This document shows positions 32,898-41,784 of a stretch of 64,000 nucleotides of DNA, in pieces (the stretch's first letter is position 1; each line of letters opens with the position of its first letter). The notes under the pieces are model-generated. The model worked only from the letters and a program-made list of their open reading frames with translations. It had not been told where the DNA came from and made no database searches. The DNA comes from Streptomyces sp. D2-8 (GTDB lineage: Bacteria > Actinomycetota > Actinomycetes > Streptomycetales > Streptomycetaceae). A program made the translations under genes and the position numbers. The stretch lies in assembly GCF_023184515.1 (NCBI RefSeq), contig NZ_JAAHBP010000008.1, positions 310,001 to 374,000 on the forward strand, given 5' to 3'.

Positions 32898-33944
32898 GTG
32901 ACCCCCGTCGAGCTCTCCCGCACCGTGCTGTACGCCGTGCGTCGTGCTGTCGACGAGGGTGAGCTCAGCGTGACCGTGCCGGAGCGGGCCGTGGTCACTC
33001 CGCCGGGGCCCGGGGGGTGTGGCGACTACGCCACGAACATCGCCCTCCAACTGGCCCGCGCGGCAGGACGGCCGCCGCGTGACGTGGCCGAGATCCTGCG
33101 GGCGCGGCTCCTCGACGAGCGACGGTTCACCGACGTCGTCGTCACCGGGCCCGGCTTCCTCAACCTCAGCCTGCAAAGCGCCGCCTCCGCCGGCCTCGTC
33201 GAGGAGATCCTGCGGCGCGGGCGGCGGTACGGGCACGCGGCCACCGGGTTCAGCGGGACCGCCGTCCGGCTCCGGTGCCCGGCGGAGGTGCGTGCCGTCG
33301 TGGTCGCGGACGCCGTGACCCGTGTGCTGCGCAGCCAGGGGGACTTCGTCCGTGTCGAGTGCGACGGCCGGCCCGACCCGGAGTGGGAGTCCGTCCTCGG
33401 GGCCGACGTCACCACCCGCGGGCCACGTCTCATCGCCGACCGGTCCCTCACCGTGCGCCCCGTCCCCGCCCCCGCCGACCCCCTGCCCCTCGGCAGGGAC
33501 GCCGCCCGCTGGGCCCTGCTGCACCCCGCCGCCCACGACCGGCCCCGGATCCCCGGCGATCACCTCGTCCAGCGGGAGACCAACCCCCTCTTCCGCGTCC
33601 GGTACGCCCACGCCCGCACTCGGGCCCTCCTGCGCAACGCCGCCGACCTCGGCTTCCACCCCGAGCCCGGTCCCGTGAGCGAAGCGGAAGCGTTGACGGC
33701 CGTACTGGGCGACCACCCCCGCGTCCTCGCCGCCACCGCCGCGCAGCACGCCCCCGACCGCCTGGCACGGCACCTCATCGCCGTCGCCGATGCCGCGATG
33801 CCCCTGCTGTCCGCCGTGCTGCCCCTCGGTGAGGAGAAACCCTCGGCCGCCCACCGTGCCCGGCTCGCGTTCGCCGAAGCCGCCGGGACGGTGCTGGCCG
33901 GCGGCCTGTCCCTGCTCGGTATCGACGCTCCCGACCATCTCTGA
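32898..33944 (+). CDS. ArgS-related anticodon-binding protein (NrtL-like)
   Basis: A 348-residue protein with the N-terminal Arg-tRNA synthetase additional domain (GDYATNIALQLARAAGRPP, VTGPGFLNLSL) and, at the C terminus, a DALR-type anticodon-binding domain (VRYAHARTRALLRNAA...HLIAVADA). The class I catalytic core between them is replaced by about 120 unrelated residues with no HIGH or KMSKS motif. It therefore cannot charge tRNA and probably binds it. It lies 16 bases before lysA, so it is cotranscribed with lysine synthesis. GTG start at 32898. Confidence 0.85.
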   Translation: MTPVELSRTVLYAVRRAVDEGELSVTVPERAVVTPPGPGGCGDYATNIALQLARAAGRPPRDVAEILRARLLDERRFTDVVVTGPGFLNLSLQSAASAGLVEEILRRGRRYGHAATGFSGTAVRLRCPAEVRAVVVADAVTRVLRSQGDFVRVECDGRPDPEWESVLGADVTTRGPRLIADRSLTVRPVPAPADPLPLGRDAARWALLHPAAHDRPRIPGDHLVQRETNPLFRVRYAHARTRALLRNAADLGFHPEPGPVSEAEALTAVLGDHPRVLAATAAQHAPDRLARHLIAVADAAMPLLSAVLPLGEEKPSAAHRARLAFAEAAGTVLAGGLSLLGIDAPDHL

Positions 33945-33960
33945 GAGACACGAACAGATC

Positions 33961-35352
33961 ATGAGCCGTTCCGCACACCCCGCCGGGCCCCGTCACGCCG
34001 ATGTCCTCCCCGAGGGTCACTACTCCGCCCCGCCCGCCGACCTCAACGCGCTGGACCCCAAGGTGTGGGCCCAGACCGTGACGCGGGACGGCGACGGAGT
34101 CGTGACCGTCGGCGGCATCCCCGTCACCCGGCTCGCCGAGGAGTTCGGCACCCCCGCCTACGTCCTGGACGAGGCCGATTTCCGGGCCCGCGCGCGTGCC
34201 TGGCGCACCGCCTTCGGGACCGACGCCGACGTCTTCTACGCCGGCAAGGCCTTCCTCTCCCGCGCCGTCGTGCGCTGGCTCGACGAGGAGGGGCTGAACG
34301 TCGACGTCTGCTCCGGCGGCGAGCTGACCACCGCCCTCTCGGCCGGCATGCCCGCCGACCGCATCGCCTTCCACGGCAACAACAAGTCCGTCGACGAGAT
34401 CACCAGGGCCGTCGAGGCCGGAGTCGGGCACATCGTCCTCGACTCCTTCCAGGAGATCGTCCGCGTCGCCCACATCGCGCAGAGCCTCGGAAAGCGGCAG
34501 AAGGTCCTCATCCGCATCACCGTCGGCGTCGAGGCCCACACCCACGAGTTCATCGCCACGGCCCACGAGGACCAGAAGTTCGGCATCCCGCTGGCCGGCG
34601 GACAGGCCGCCGAGGCCGTACGCCGGGCCCTGAAGCTCGACGGGCTCGAGCTCGTCGGCATCCACAGCCACATCGGGTCGCAGATCTTCGACATGTCCGG
34701 GTTCGAGGTCGCGGCCCACCGGGTCGTCTCGCTCCTGAAGGCCGTCCGCGACGAGCACGGCGTCGAGCTGCCCGAGATCGACCTCGGCGGCGGCCTCGGT
34801 ATCGCGTACACCAGCGACGACGACCCCCGCGAGCCGCACGAGATCGCCAAGTCGCTCACCGAGATCGTCACCAGGGAGTGCGAGGCGGCCAAGCTGCGCA
34901 CGCCGCGCATCTCCGTCGAGCCGGGGCGCGCCATCGTCGGCCCGACCGCCTTCACGCTCTACGAGGTCGGCACCATCAAGCCCCTCGACGGGCTGCGGAC
35001 CTACGTCTCCGTCGACGGCGGCATGTCGGACAACATCCGCACCGCGCTGTACGACGCCGAGTACAGCGTCGCGCTGGTCTCCCGCACCTCCGACGCCGAG
35101 CCGATGCTCGCCCGCGTCGTCGGCAAGCACTGCGAGAGCGGGGACATCGTGGTCAAGGACGCGTTCCTGCCGGCCGACCTGGCACCGGGTGACCTCATCG
35201 CCGTACCGGCCACCGGCGCGTACTGCCGGTCCATGGCCAGCAACTACAACCACGTGCTCCGCCCGCCGGTCGTCGCCGTCGACGGCGGTGAGGCACGGGT
35301 GATCGTCCGCCGCGAGACCGAGGAGGACCTGCTGCGTCTCGACGTCGGCTGA
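33961..35352 (+). CDS. lysA: Diaminopimelate decarboxylase
   Basis: A 463-residue PLP enzyme of the alanine-racemase fold that decarboxylates meso-diaminopimelate to lysine. The PLP lysine is in VFYAGKAFLS, the phosphate-binding loop in EIDLGGGLGI, and the substrate-site CxxxD region is near KHCESGDIVV. Length and motifs are standard. ATG at 33961 follows a GAGAGACACGAACAG leader. It is followed by hom after 172 bases that hold two hairpins. Confidence 0.95.
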   Translation: MSRSAHPAGPRHADVLPEGHYSAPPADLNALDPKVWAQTVTRDGDGVVTVGGIPVTRLAEEFGTPAYVLDEADFRARARAWRTAFGTDADVFYAGKAFLSRAVVRWLDEEGLNVDVCSGGELTTALSAGMPADRIAFHGNNKSVDEITRAVEAGVGHIVLDSFQEIVRVAHIAQSLGKRQKVLIRITVGVEAHTHEFIATAHEDQKFGIPLAGGQAAEAVRRALKLDGLELVGIHSHIGSQIFDMSGFEVAAHRVVSLLKAVRDEHGVELPEIDLGGGLGIAYTSDDDPREPHEIAKSLTEIVTRECEAAKLRTPRISVEPGRAIVGPTAFTLYEVGTIKPLDGLRTYVSVDGGMSDNIRTALYDAEYSVALVSRTSDAEPMLARVVGKHCESGDIVVKDAFLPADLAPGDLIAVPATGAYCRSMASNYNHVLRPPVVAVDGGEARVIVRRETEEDLLRLDVG

Positions 35353-35392
35353 GCGAGAGAGCAAAAAGGCGAGAAAGCGGAAATCGGCGGGC

Positions 35393-35476
35393 GGCGGAAG
35401 ATCTCCTGTCTTCCGCCCCAGCGAAAATGAAATAGACGTCTCACGATCCGGACCGGGGGCAGAAACTCCCGTCCGG
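35393..35476 (+). promoter_or_regulatory. Two hairpins between lysA and hom
   Basis: Hairpin one, GGCGGAAGA-N7-TCTTCCGCC (35393-35417), is perfect. Hairpin two (35448-35476) pairs CCGGAC-CGGGG with CTCCCGTCCGG with two mismatches and lies about 50 bases before the hom start. The first could terminate lysA; the second could be a leader structure. No known riboswitch was recognised. Confidence 0.4.
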
Positions 35477-35524
35477 TGAGTGAGACTGGTTCCACCGTAG
35501 ACGGTAATGAGGAAACGAGGTCGG

Positions 35525-36817
35525 ATGATGCGTACGCGTCCGCTGAAGGTGGCGCTGCTGGGCTGTGGAGTGGTCGGCTCAGAGGTGGCGCGCATCATGA
35601 CGACGCACGCCGACGACCTCACGGCCAGGATCGGGGCTCCGGTGGAGCTGGCGGGTGTCGCCGTCCGCCGGCCCGACCGCGTACGCGAGGGCATCGACCC
35701 CGCGCTCATCACCACCGACGCCACCGCCCTCGTCAAACGCGGCGACATCGACGTCGTGGTCGAGGTCATCGGCGGCATCGAACCCGCGCGCGGCCTCATC
35801 ACCACCGCCTTCGAGCACGGCGCCTCCGTCGTCTCCGCCAACAAGGCGCTGCTCGCCCAGGACGGGGCGGCCCTGCACGCCGTCGCCGACCAGCATGACA
35901 AGGACCTCTACTACGAGGCCGCCGTCGCCGGTGCCATCCCGCTGATCCGGCCGCTGCGCGAGTCCCTCGCCGGCGACAAGATCAACCGGGTGATGGGCAT
36001 CGTCAACGGCACGACGAACTTCATCCTCGACAAGATGGACTCCACCGGCGCCGGCTACCAGGAGGCCCTCGACGAGGCCACCGCCCTGGGCTACGCGGAG
36101 GCCGACCCGACCGCCGACGTCGAGGGCTTCGACGCCGCCGCCAAGGCCGCGATCCTCGCCGGCATCGCCTTCCACACGCGCGTGCGCCTCGACGACGTCT
36201 ACCGCGAGGGCATGACCGAGGTGACCGCGGCCGACTTCGCCTCCGCGAGGGAGATGGGCTGCACCATCAAGCTGCTCGCCATCTGTGAGCGAGCCACCGA
36301 CGGGGCGTCCGTCACCGCGCGCGTGCACCCGGCCATGATCCCGCTGAGCCACCCGCTGGCCTCCGTCCGCGGCGCCTACAACGCCGTGTTCGTCGAGTCC
36401 GACGCCGCGGGGCAGCTCATGTTCTACGGCCCCGGCGCGGGCGGTTCCCCGACGGCCTCCGCCGTGCTCGGCGACCTCGTCGCCGTCTGCCGCAACCGGC
36501 TCAGCGGCTCGACCGGACCGGGCGAGTCCGCCTACGCCGCGCTGCCGGTGTCCCCGATGGGCGACGTCGTCACGCGCTACCACATCAGCCTCGACGTGGC
36601 CGACAAACCGGGTGTTCTCGCCCAGGTCGCGACCGTCTTCGCCGAGCACGGAGTCTCGATCGATACGGTTCGCCAGTCGGGGAAGGACGGCGAGGCCTCC
36701 CTCGTCGTCGTCACGCACCGTGCGTCCGACGCCGCCCTCACCGGGACCGTCGAGGCGTTGCGCAAGCTCGACACCGTGCGTGGTGTCGCCAGCATCATGC
36801 GGGTTGAAGGAGAGTAA
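35525..36817 (+). CDS. hom: Homoserine dehydrogenase
   Basis: A 430-residue NAD(P)-dependent enzyme converting aspartate semialdehyde to homoserine. NAD motif ALLGCGVVGSEV, catalytic region (VNGTTNFILDKM and LGYAEADPTADVEGFDAAAK), and a C-terminal ACT domain (ISLDVADKPGVLAQVATVF) that normally gives feedback inhibition by threonine. ATG at 35525 (or 35528) follows ACGAGG. thrC begins six bases after the stop. Confidence 0.95.
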   Translation: MMRTRPLKVALLGCGVVGSEVARIMTTHADDLTARIGAPVELAGVAVRRPDRVREGIDPALITTDATALVKRGDIDVVVEVIGGIEPARGLITTAFEHGASVVSANKALLAQDGAALHAVADQHDKDLYYEAAVAGAIPLIRPLRESLAGDKINRVMGIVNGTTNFILDKMDSTGAGYQEALDEATALGYAEADPTADVEGFDAAAKAAILAGIAFHTRVRLDDVYREGMTEVTAADFASAREMGCTIKLLAICERATDGASVTARVHPAMIPLSHPLASVRGAYNAVFVESDAAGQLMFYGPGAGGSPTASAVLGDLVAVCRNRLSGSTGPGESAYAALPVSPMGDVVTRYHISLDVADKPGVLAQVATVFAEHGVSIDTVRQSGKDGEASLVVVTHRASDAALTGTVEALRKLDTVRGVASIMRVEGE

Positions 36818-36823
36818 CCAGCA

Positions 36824-37882
36824 ATGACCCACCAGTGGCGCGGAATCATCGAGGAGTACCGGGACCGGCTGCCGGTATCCGACAGCACGCCGGTCGTGAC
36901 GCTCCGTGAGGGCGGCACGCCCCTCGTGCCCGCGCAGGTGCTCTCCGAGCGCACGGGCTGCGAGGTCCACCTCAAGGTGGAAGGCGCGAACCCCACCGGG
37001 TCCTTCAAGGACCGCGGCATGACCATGGCCATCACCCGGGCCAAGGAGGAGGGCGCGCAGGCCGTCATCTGCGCCTCCACGGGCAACACGTCGGCCTCCG
37101 CCGCCGCGTACGCCGTGCGGGCCGGGATGGTCTGTGCCGTGCTCGTGCCGACGGGCAAGATCGCGCTCGGCAAGATGGGCCAGGCCCTCGTGCACGGCGC
37201 GAAGATCCTCCAGGTCGACGGCAACTTCGACGACTGCCTCACCCTCGCGCGCGGCCTGAGCGACAACTACCCCGTGGCGCTGGTCAATTCGGTCAACCCG
37301 GTACGTATCGAGGGTCAGAAGACGGCCGCGTTCGAGATCGTGGACATGCTCGGCGACGCGCCCGACATCCACGTCCTGCCGGTCGGCAACGCGGGCAACA
37401 TCACGGCCTATTGGAAGGGCTACACGGAGTACGCCGCCGACGGTGTGGCGACCCGGACCCCGCGGATGTGGGGCTTCCAGGCCTCCGGCAGTGCCCCGAT
37501 CGTGCGCGGCGAGGTCGTCAAGGACCCCTCGACCATCGCCACGGCCATCCGCATCGGCAACCCGGCCTCCTGGCAGTACGCGCTCGCCGCGCGGGACGAG
37601 TCGGGCGGTTTCATCGACGAGGTGACGGACCGTGAGATCCTGCGCGCCTACCGGCTGTTGGCGTCGCAGGAGGGCGTCTTCGTCGAGCCGGCGTCCGCCG
37701 CGTCCGTCGCCGGTCTGCTGAAGGCCGCCGAGCAGGGCAAGGTCGACCCGGGGCAGCGGATCGTGTGCACCGTCACCGGCAACGGGCTGAAGGACCCCGA
37801 CTGGGCCGTCGCCGGTGCCCCGCAGCCGGTCACCGTACCCGTCGACGCGGCGGCCGCCGCGGAGCGCCTCGGCTTGGCCTGA
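36824..37882 (+). CDS. thrC: Threonine synthase
   Basis: A 352-residue PLP-dependent synthase making threonine from phosphohomoserine. The Schiff-base Lys lies in PTGSFKDRGM, the phosphate loop in PVGNAGNITAYW, and ICASTGNTSASAAAYA binds PLP. It is the short actinobacterial/Bacillus type. It follows hom with a six-base gap and is preceded by GGAGAG. A hairpin lies about 30 bases after the stop. Confidence 0.95.
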   Translation: MTHQWRGIIEEYRDRLPVSDSTPVVTLREGGTPLVPAQVLSERTGCEVHLKVEGANPTGSFKDRGMTMAITRAKEEGAQAVICASTGNTSASAAAYAVRAGMVCAVLVPTGKIALGKMGQALVHGAKILQVDGNFDDCLTLARGLSDNYPVALVNSVNPVRIEGQKTAAFEIVDMLGDAPDIHVLPVGNAGNITAYWKGYTEYAADGVATRTPRMWGFQASGSAPIVRGEVVKDPSTIATAIRIGNPASWQYALAARDESGGFIDEVTDREILRAYRLLASQEGVFVEPASAASVAGLLKAAEQGKVDPGQRIVCTVTGNGLKDPDWAVAGAPQPVTVPVDAAAAAERLGLA

Positions 37883-37912
37883 CGTGCGGCGATGCCGCGA
37901 GCGCCGGTGCAA

Positions 37913-37931
37913 CGCCGGACACGGTCCGGCG
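37913..37931 (+). terminator. Hairpin after thrC
   Basis: CGCCGGAC-ACG-GTCCGGCG, a perfect 8-bp stem. The following 290 bases, to the thrB start, hold no gene; an AT-richer patch with CGATAGGCT at about 38038-38046 may be part of a thrB promoter. Confidence 0.5.
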
Positions 37932-38223
37932 TAAGACGGCGCTTGCCCGGGGAGTTTCCCTACGGGGGGTGCACAGGGGGCTTACGACACGCATCGTGCG
38001 CCTCCTGTGCGCCCTATGTCGCCACAGAACCTTCCTTCGATAGGCTGTACTGAACCCGCCCGCCGCATATGCCTCCGCATGGAGCACGGTGCCGCGCCGT
38101 CTCCGCGGCCGGGGCAGCGGCCGGCCCTCGCGGTCGGCAGCCGCCCCCAGGGTTCTCGTACGCCATCGAATGTCCACTGAACGTCATTCGACAATCACGC
38201 AGCTCAAGGAGAGTCATCGAGCG

Positions 38224-39153
38224 ATGGCCGGTCCAGCGTTCCGCGCCGCCGCCGTCCGGGTGCGCGTCCCCGCCACCAGCGCCAACCTCGGCCCGGGCTT
38301 CGACGCCCTCGGCCTCGCGCTGGGCTTGTACGACGACGTGGTCGTCCGGGTGGCCGACTCCGGGCTGCACATCGACATCGCGGGTGAGGGAAGCGAGACG
38401 CTCCCGCGCGACGAGCAGCACCTTCTCGTACGTTCCCTGCGCACCGCCTTCGACCTGCTGGGCGGACAGCCGCGCGGTCTGGAAATCGTCTGCGCCAACC
38501 GCATTCCGCACGGCCGGGGCCTCGGCTCCTCCTCGGCCGCCATCTGCGCCGGGATCGTCGCCGCCCGCGCCGTGACCATAGGGGCCGACGCCAAGCTCGA
38601 CGACACCGCGCTGCTCGAACTCGCCACCGAGATCGAGGGCCACCCCGACAACGTCGCGGCGTGCCTGCTCGGCGGCTTCACGCTCTCCTGGATGGAGGGC
38701 GGCGCCGCCCGCGCGATCAGGATGGACCCCGCCGATTCCATCGTTCCGGTGGTTTTCGTCCCCGGAAAGCCGGTACTCACCGAGACGGCGCGCGGCCTGC
38801 TCCCGCGCTCTGTTCCGCACGTCGACGCGGCCACCAACGCCGGCCGGGCCGCCCTGCTCGTCGAAGCCATGACGCGCCGCCCCGAACTGCTGCTGCCCGC
38901 CACCGAGGACCGCCTGCACCAGGAGTACCGCGCGCCGGCCATGCCCGAGAGCGCGGCACTGGTGGAGCGGCTGCGGGGCGACGGCATCCCCGCGGTCATC
39001 TCCGGGGCCGGACCGACGGTCATGGCACTGGCCGACACGGAGACCGCCGACAAGGTCGAGGCCCTGGCGGGCGCGGACTGGGCGGCGAACCGGCTGCCCC
39101 TCGATCAGCAGGGGGCGAGTGTTCTGCCGCTCGCTTCCTCCGGTGACATCTAA
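38224..39153 (+). CDS. thrB: Homoserine kinase
   Basis: A 309-residue GHMP kinase phosphorylating homoserine. The GHMP motif is RIPHGRGLGSSSAAICAGIV, motif 1 is VPATSANLGPGFDALGLALG, and motif 3 is AVISGAGPTVMAL. ATG at 38224 is chosen because the family's first strand begins directly after it; the nearest GGAGAG is somewhat distant. It is separated from thrC by 341 bases and so probably has its own promoter. Confidence 0.95.
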   Translation: MAGPAFRAAAVRVRVPATSANLGPGFDALGLALGLYDDVVVRVADSGLHIDIAGEGSETLPRDEQHLLVRSLRTAFDLLGGQPRGLEIVCANRIPHGRGLGSSSAAICAGIVAARAVTIGADAKLDDTALLELATEIEGHPDNVAACLLGGFTLSWMEGGAARAIRMDPADSIVPVVFVPGKPVLTETARGLLPRSVPHVDAATNAGRAALLVEAMTRRPELLLPATEDRLHQEYRAPAMPESAALVERLRGDGIPAVISGAGPTVMALADTETADKVEALAGADWAANRLPLDQQGASVLPLASSGDI

Positions 39154-39555
39154 AAGCGCGCGGTTGCCGGATTTCGAGAGGGGGAATGTTTGTTGGATCC
39201 GGTAGTGTTAACCTCAAGTCTGCACCCGACCCCACCATGGCGAGGTGCCTCGTGTCCCCGTCCGGGACAGACATTCTTCCGGGAGCCCCCCAAGCCGCAC
39301 TGTGTTCCGTACGTCGGACCGTACGCCGTACAAGGACACTGAGCGGGGCGCAGGGCACGCTCCGGAACCGGTGCGACCACGCCGCGTGACACTGACACTG
39401 GGTGCCACGGCTCAAGGAAGCGCCATCACCAGATTCCTCCGCCGCTTAGGCGGACCACCGCCCCGGCACGGTTCACACCACACGGACCGAAGTCGGACAG
39501 CACAACCGGTCGCCGAGCCAGACAGGCCGACGTCCGCTCCAGGGAAGGACCCTTC
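39154..39555 (+). promoter_or_regulatory. Long leader region of rho
   Basis: No gene is seen in these 402 bases. An AT-rich patch (GTTTGTTGGATCC then GGTAGTGTTAACC, 39188-39212) resembles a promoter -10 region (TAGTGT). This would leave a transcribed leader of about 340 bases before the GTG of rho, long enough for the autoregulation known for rho genes elsewhere. Confidence 0.45.
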
Positions 39556-41586
39556 GTGAGCGACACCACCGATCTGATGGGCGCACGTGTCGAGGAGACC
39601 GCTGCCGCGCCCGCCACGGACGCCTCCGCGCCTGCCAGCGGTGCCGGCTCCCGGCGGCGCCGCGGTACCGGCCTCGAGGGCATGGTGCTGGCCGAGCTGC
39701 AGCAGGTCGCATCCGGCCTCGGCATCAGGGGCACCGCGCGTATGCGCAAGAGCCAGCTGATCGAGGTCATCAAGGAGGCACAGGCGTCCGGCGGCGCCGC
39801 TCCGGCCGCGAAGGCCGACGCCACCGCCGAGACCAAGCCCAAGCGCCGCGCCACTTCGCGGACCCGTACGGGCGACAACGCCGAGAAGGCGGACAAGAAG
39901 GCGGACGCGAAGGAGGCCTCTCAGGCCCCCGCGGACAAGGCCGACAAGGCCGTGGCCCAGCAGCAGATCGAGATCCCCGGCCAGCCCGCCGGGGGCCCCT
40001 CCCGTGACGGCGGAGACGACGCGCCCGAGCGCCGTCGTCGCCGGGCCACCGCCGAGGCCGGAGCCCCGGCCTCCGCTACGGAGACCATCGTCGCCGAGGC
40101 GAAGAACGACTCCAAGGCCGAGGCGCCGGCCCAGTCGCAGCAGCAGTCGCAGAACAACGAGGCCAAGTCCGACGCCGGTGACGGCGGCGAGGGCCGTCGT
40201 CGCGACCGCCGTGACCGCGGCAGGGACCGCGACCGCGACCGCCGGGGTGGCAAGGGCGACGACCAGCAGGGCGGCCAGCGCGGCCAGCAGCAGAGCCAGG
40301 GCGGCGGCGGCCGTCAGGACCGCGGCCAGCAGCAGGACGACGACGACTTCGAGGGCGGCCGTCGTGGCCGTCGCGGGCGCTACCGCGACCGCCGGGGCCG
40401 TCGCGGACGCGACGACATCGCCTCCGAGCCGCAGATCAACGAGGACGACGTCCTGATCCCCGTCGCGGGCATCCTGGACATCCTCGACAACTACGCGTTC
40501 ATCCGCACCTCCGGCTACCTGCCCGGCCCGAACGACGTGTACGTCTCCCTCGCCCAGGTCCGCAAGAACGGCCTGCGCAAGGGCGACCACATCACCGGTG
40601 CCGTGCGGCAGCCCAAGGAAGGCGAGCGGCGCGAGAAGTTCAACGCGCTGGTGCGCCTGGACTCCGTCAACGGCATGGCGCCCGAATCCGGGCGCGGGCG
40701 GCCGGAGTTCAACAAGCTGACGCCGCTGTACCCGCAGGACCGCCTCCGTCTGGAGACGGACCCCGGAGTCCTCACCACCCGCATCATCGACCTCGTCTCG
40801 CCCATCGGTAAGGGCCAGCGCGGTCTGATCGTGGCCCCGCCGAAGACCGGCAAGACCATGATCATGCAGGCGATCGCCAACGCGATCACCCACAACAACC
40901 CCGAGTGCCACCTGATGGTCGTCCTCGTCGACGAGCGTCCGGAAGAGGTCACCGACATGCAGCGGTCGGTGAAGGGCGAGGTCATCTCCTCGACCTTCGA
41001 CCGCCCGGCCGAGGACCACACCACCGTCGCCGAGCTGGCCATCGAGCGCGCCAAGCGCCTGGTGGAGCTGGGTCACGACGTGGTCGTGCTGCTCGACTCG
41101 ATCACCCGTCTGGGCCGTGCGTACAACCTCGCCGCCCCGGCCTCCGGCCGCATCCTGTCCGGTGGTGTCGACTCGACGGCGCTGTACCCGCCGAAGCGCT
41201 TCTTCGGTGCGGCCCGCAACATCGAGGACGGCGGTTCGCTGACCATCCTCGCCACCGCCCTGGTGGACACCGGGTCCCGCATGGACGAGGTGATCTTCGA
41301 GGAGTTCAAGGGCACGGGCAACGCCGAGCTGAAGCTCGACCGGAAGCTCGCCGACAAGCGCATCTTCCCGGCGGTGGACGTCGACGCGTCCGGCACCCGT
41401 AAGGAAGAGATCCTGCTCGCCCCCGACGAGCTGGGCATCGTCTGGAAGCTGCGCCGGGTGCTGCACGCCCTCGACCAGCAGCAGGCGGTCGAGCTGCTCC
41501 TCGACAAGATGAAGCAGACGAAGTCGAACGCCGAGTTCCTGATGCAGATTCAGAAGACGACGCCGACGCCCGGCAACGGCGACTGA
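39556..41586 (+). CDS. rho: Transcription termination factor Rho
   Basis: A 676-residue hexameric RNA helicase. The N-terminal Rho domain (MVLAELQQVASGLGIRGTAR) is followed by an actinobacterial insertion of about 220 residues, very rich in Arg, Asp, Gly and Gln (RDRDRDRRGGKGD and QQQ runs). Then come the RNA-binding fold (GYLPGPNDVYVSLAQVRK), Walker A PPKTGKTM, Walker B VVVLLDSITR, and the R loop. GTG start. The insertion is known in Streptomyces and Micrococcus Rho and probably adds RNA contacts in GC-rich transcripts. Confidence 0.97.
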   Translation: MSDTTDLMGARVEETAAAPATDASAPASGAGSRRRRGTGLEGMVLAELQQVASGLGIRGTARMRKSQLIEVIKEAQASGGAAPAAKADATAETKPKRRATSRTRTGDNAEKADKKADAKEASQAPADKADKAVAQQQIEIPGQPAGGPSRDGGDDAPERRRRRATAEAGAPASATETIVAEAKNDSKAEAPAQSQQQSQNNEAKSDAGDGGEGRRRDRRDRGRDRDRDRRGGKGDDQQGGQRGQQQSQGGGGRQDRGQQQDDDDFEGGRRGRRGRYRDRRGRRGRDDIASEPQINEDDVLIPVAGILDILDNYAFIRTSGYLPGPNDVYVSLAQVRKNGLRKGDHITGAVRQPKEGERREKFNALVRLDSVNGMAPESGRGRPEFNKLTPLYPQDRLRLETDPGVLTTRIIDLVSPIGKGQRGLIVAPPKTGKTMIMQAIANAITHNNPECHLMVVLVDERPEEVTDMQRSVKGEVISSTFDRPAEDHTTVAELAIERAKRLVELGHDVVVLLDSITRLGRAYNLAAPASGRILSGGVDSTALYPPKRFFGAARNIEDGGSLTILATALVDTGSRMDEVIFEEFKGTGNAELKLDRKLADKRIFPAVDVDASGTRKEEILLAPDELGIVWKLRRVLHALDQQQAVELLLDKMKQTKSNAEFLMQIQKTTPTPGNGD

Positions 41587-41602
41587 GGCATCACCACGCA
41601 AG

Positions 41603-41632
41603 AGGGCCGCTCCCCGAATGGGGGGCGGCCCT
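41603..41632 (+). terminator. Terminator after rho
   Basis: AGGGCCGCTCCCC-GAAT-GGGGGGCGGCCCT gives a 13-bp stem, with further CACCAC/GTGGTG pairing outside. It lies 16 bases after the rho stop. Confidence 0.85.
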
Positions 41633-41784
41633 TTGTGGTGTTCATGTAGAGGTAGGATCACGCTCTCTTCGAACATGTGATCCCGAGGGGGGACATTCGT
41701 GGGTAGACCCATGCCCGGGGCGGTCGGCACAGACGCCGGATACGCATCGCGCTGCCCGTCGCCGCGGCCGGTGTCGCCGCCGCC

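Noticed and set aside
40140..40430. Tandem repeats inside rho as a possible repeat array or CRISPR-like structure
   Set aside because: They are codon-level repeats encoding the Arg/Asp/Gly/Gln insertion typical of actinobacterial Rho. No CRISPR array was seen anywhere in the window.
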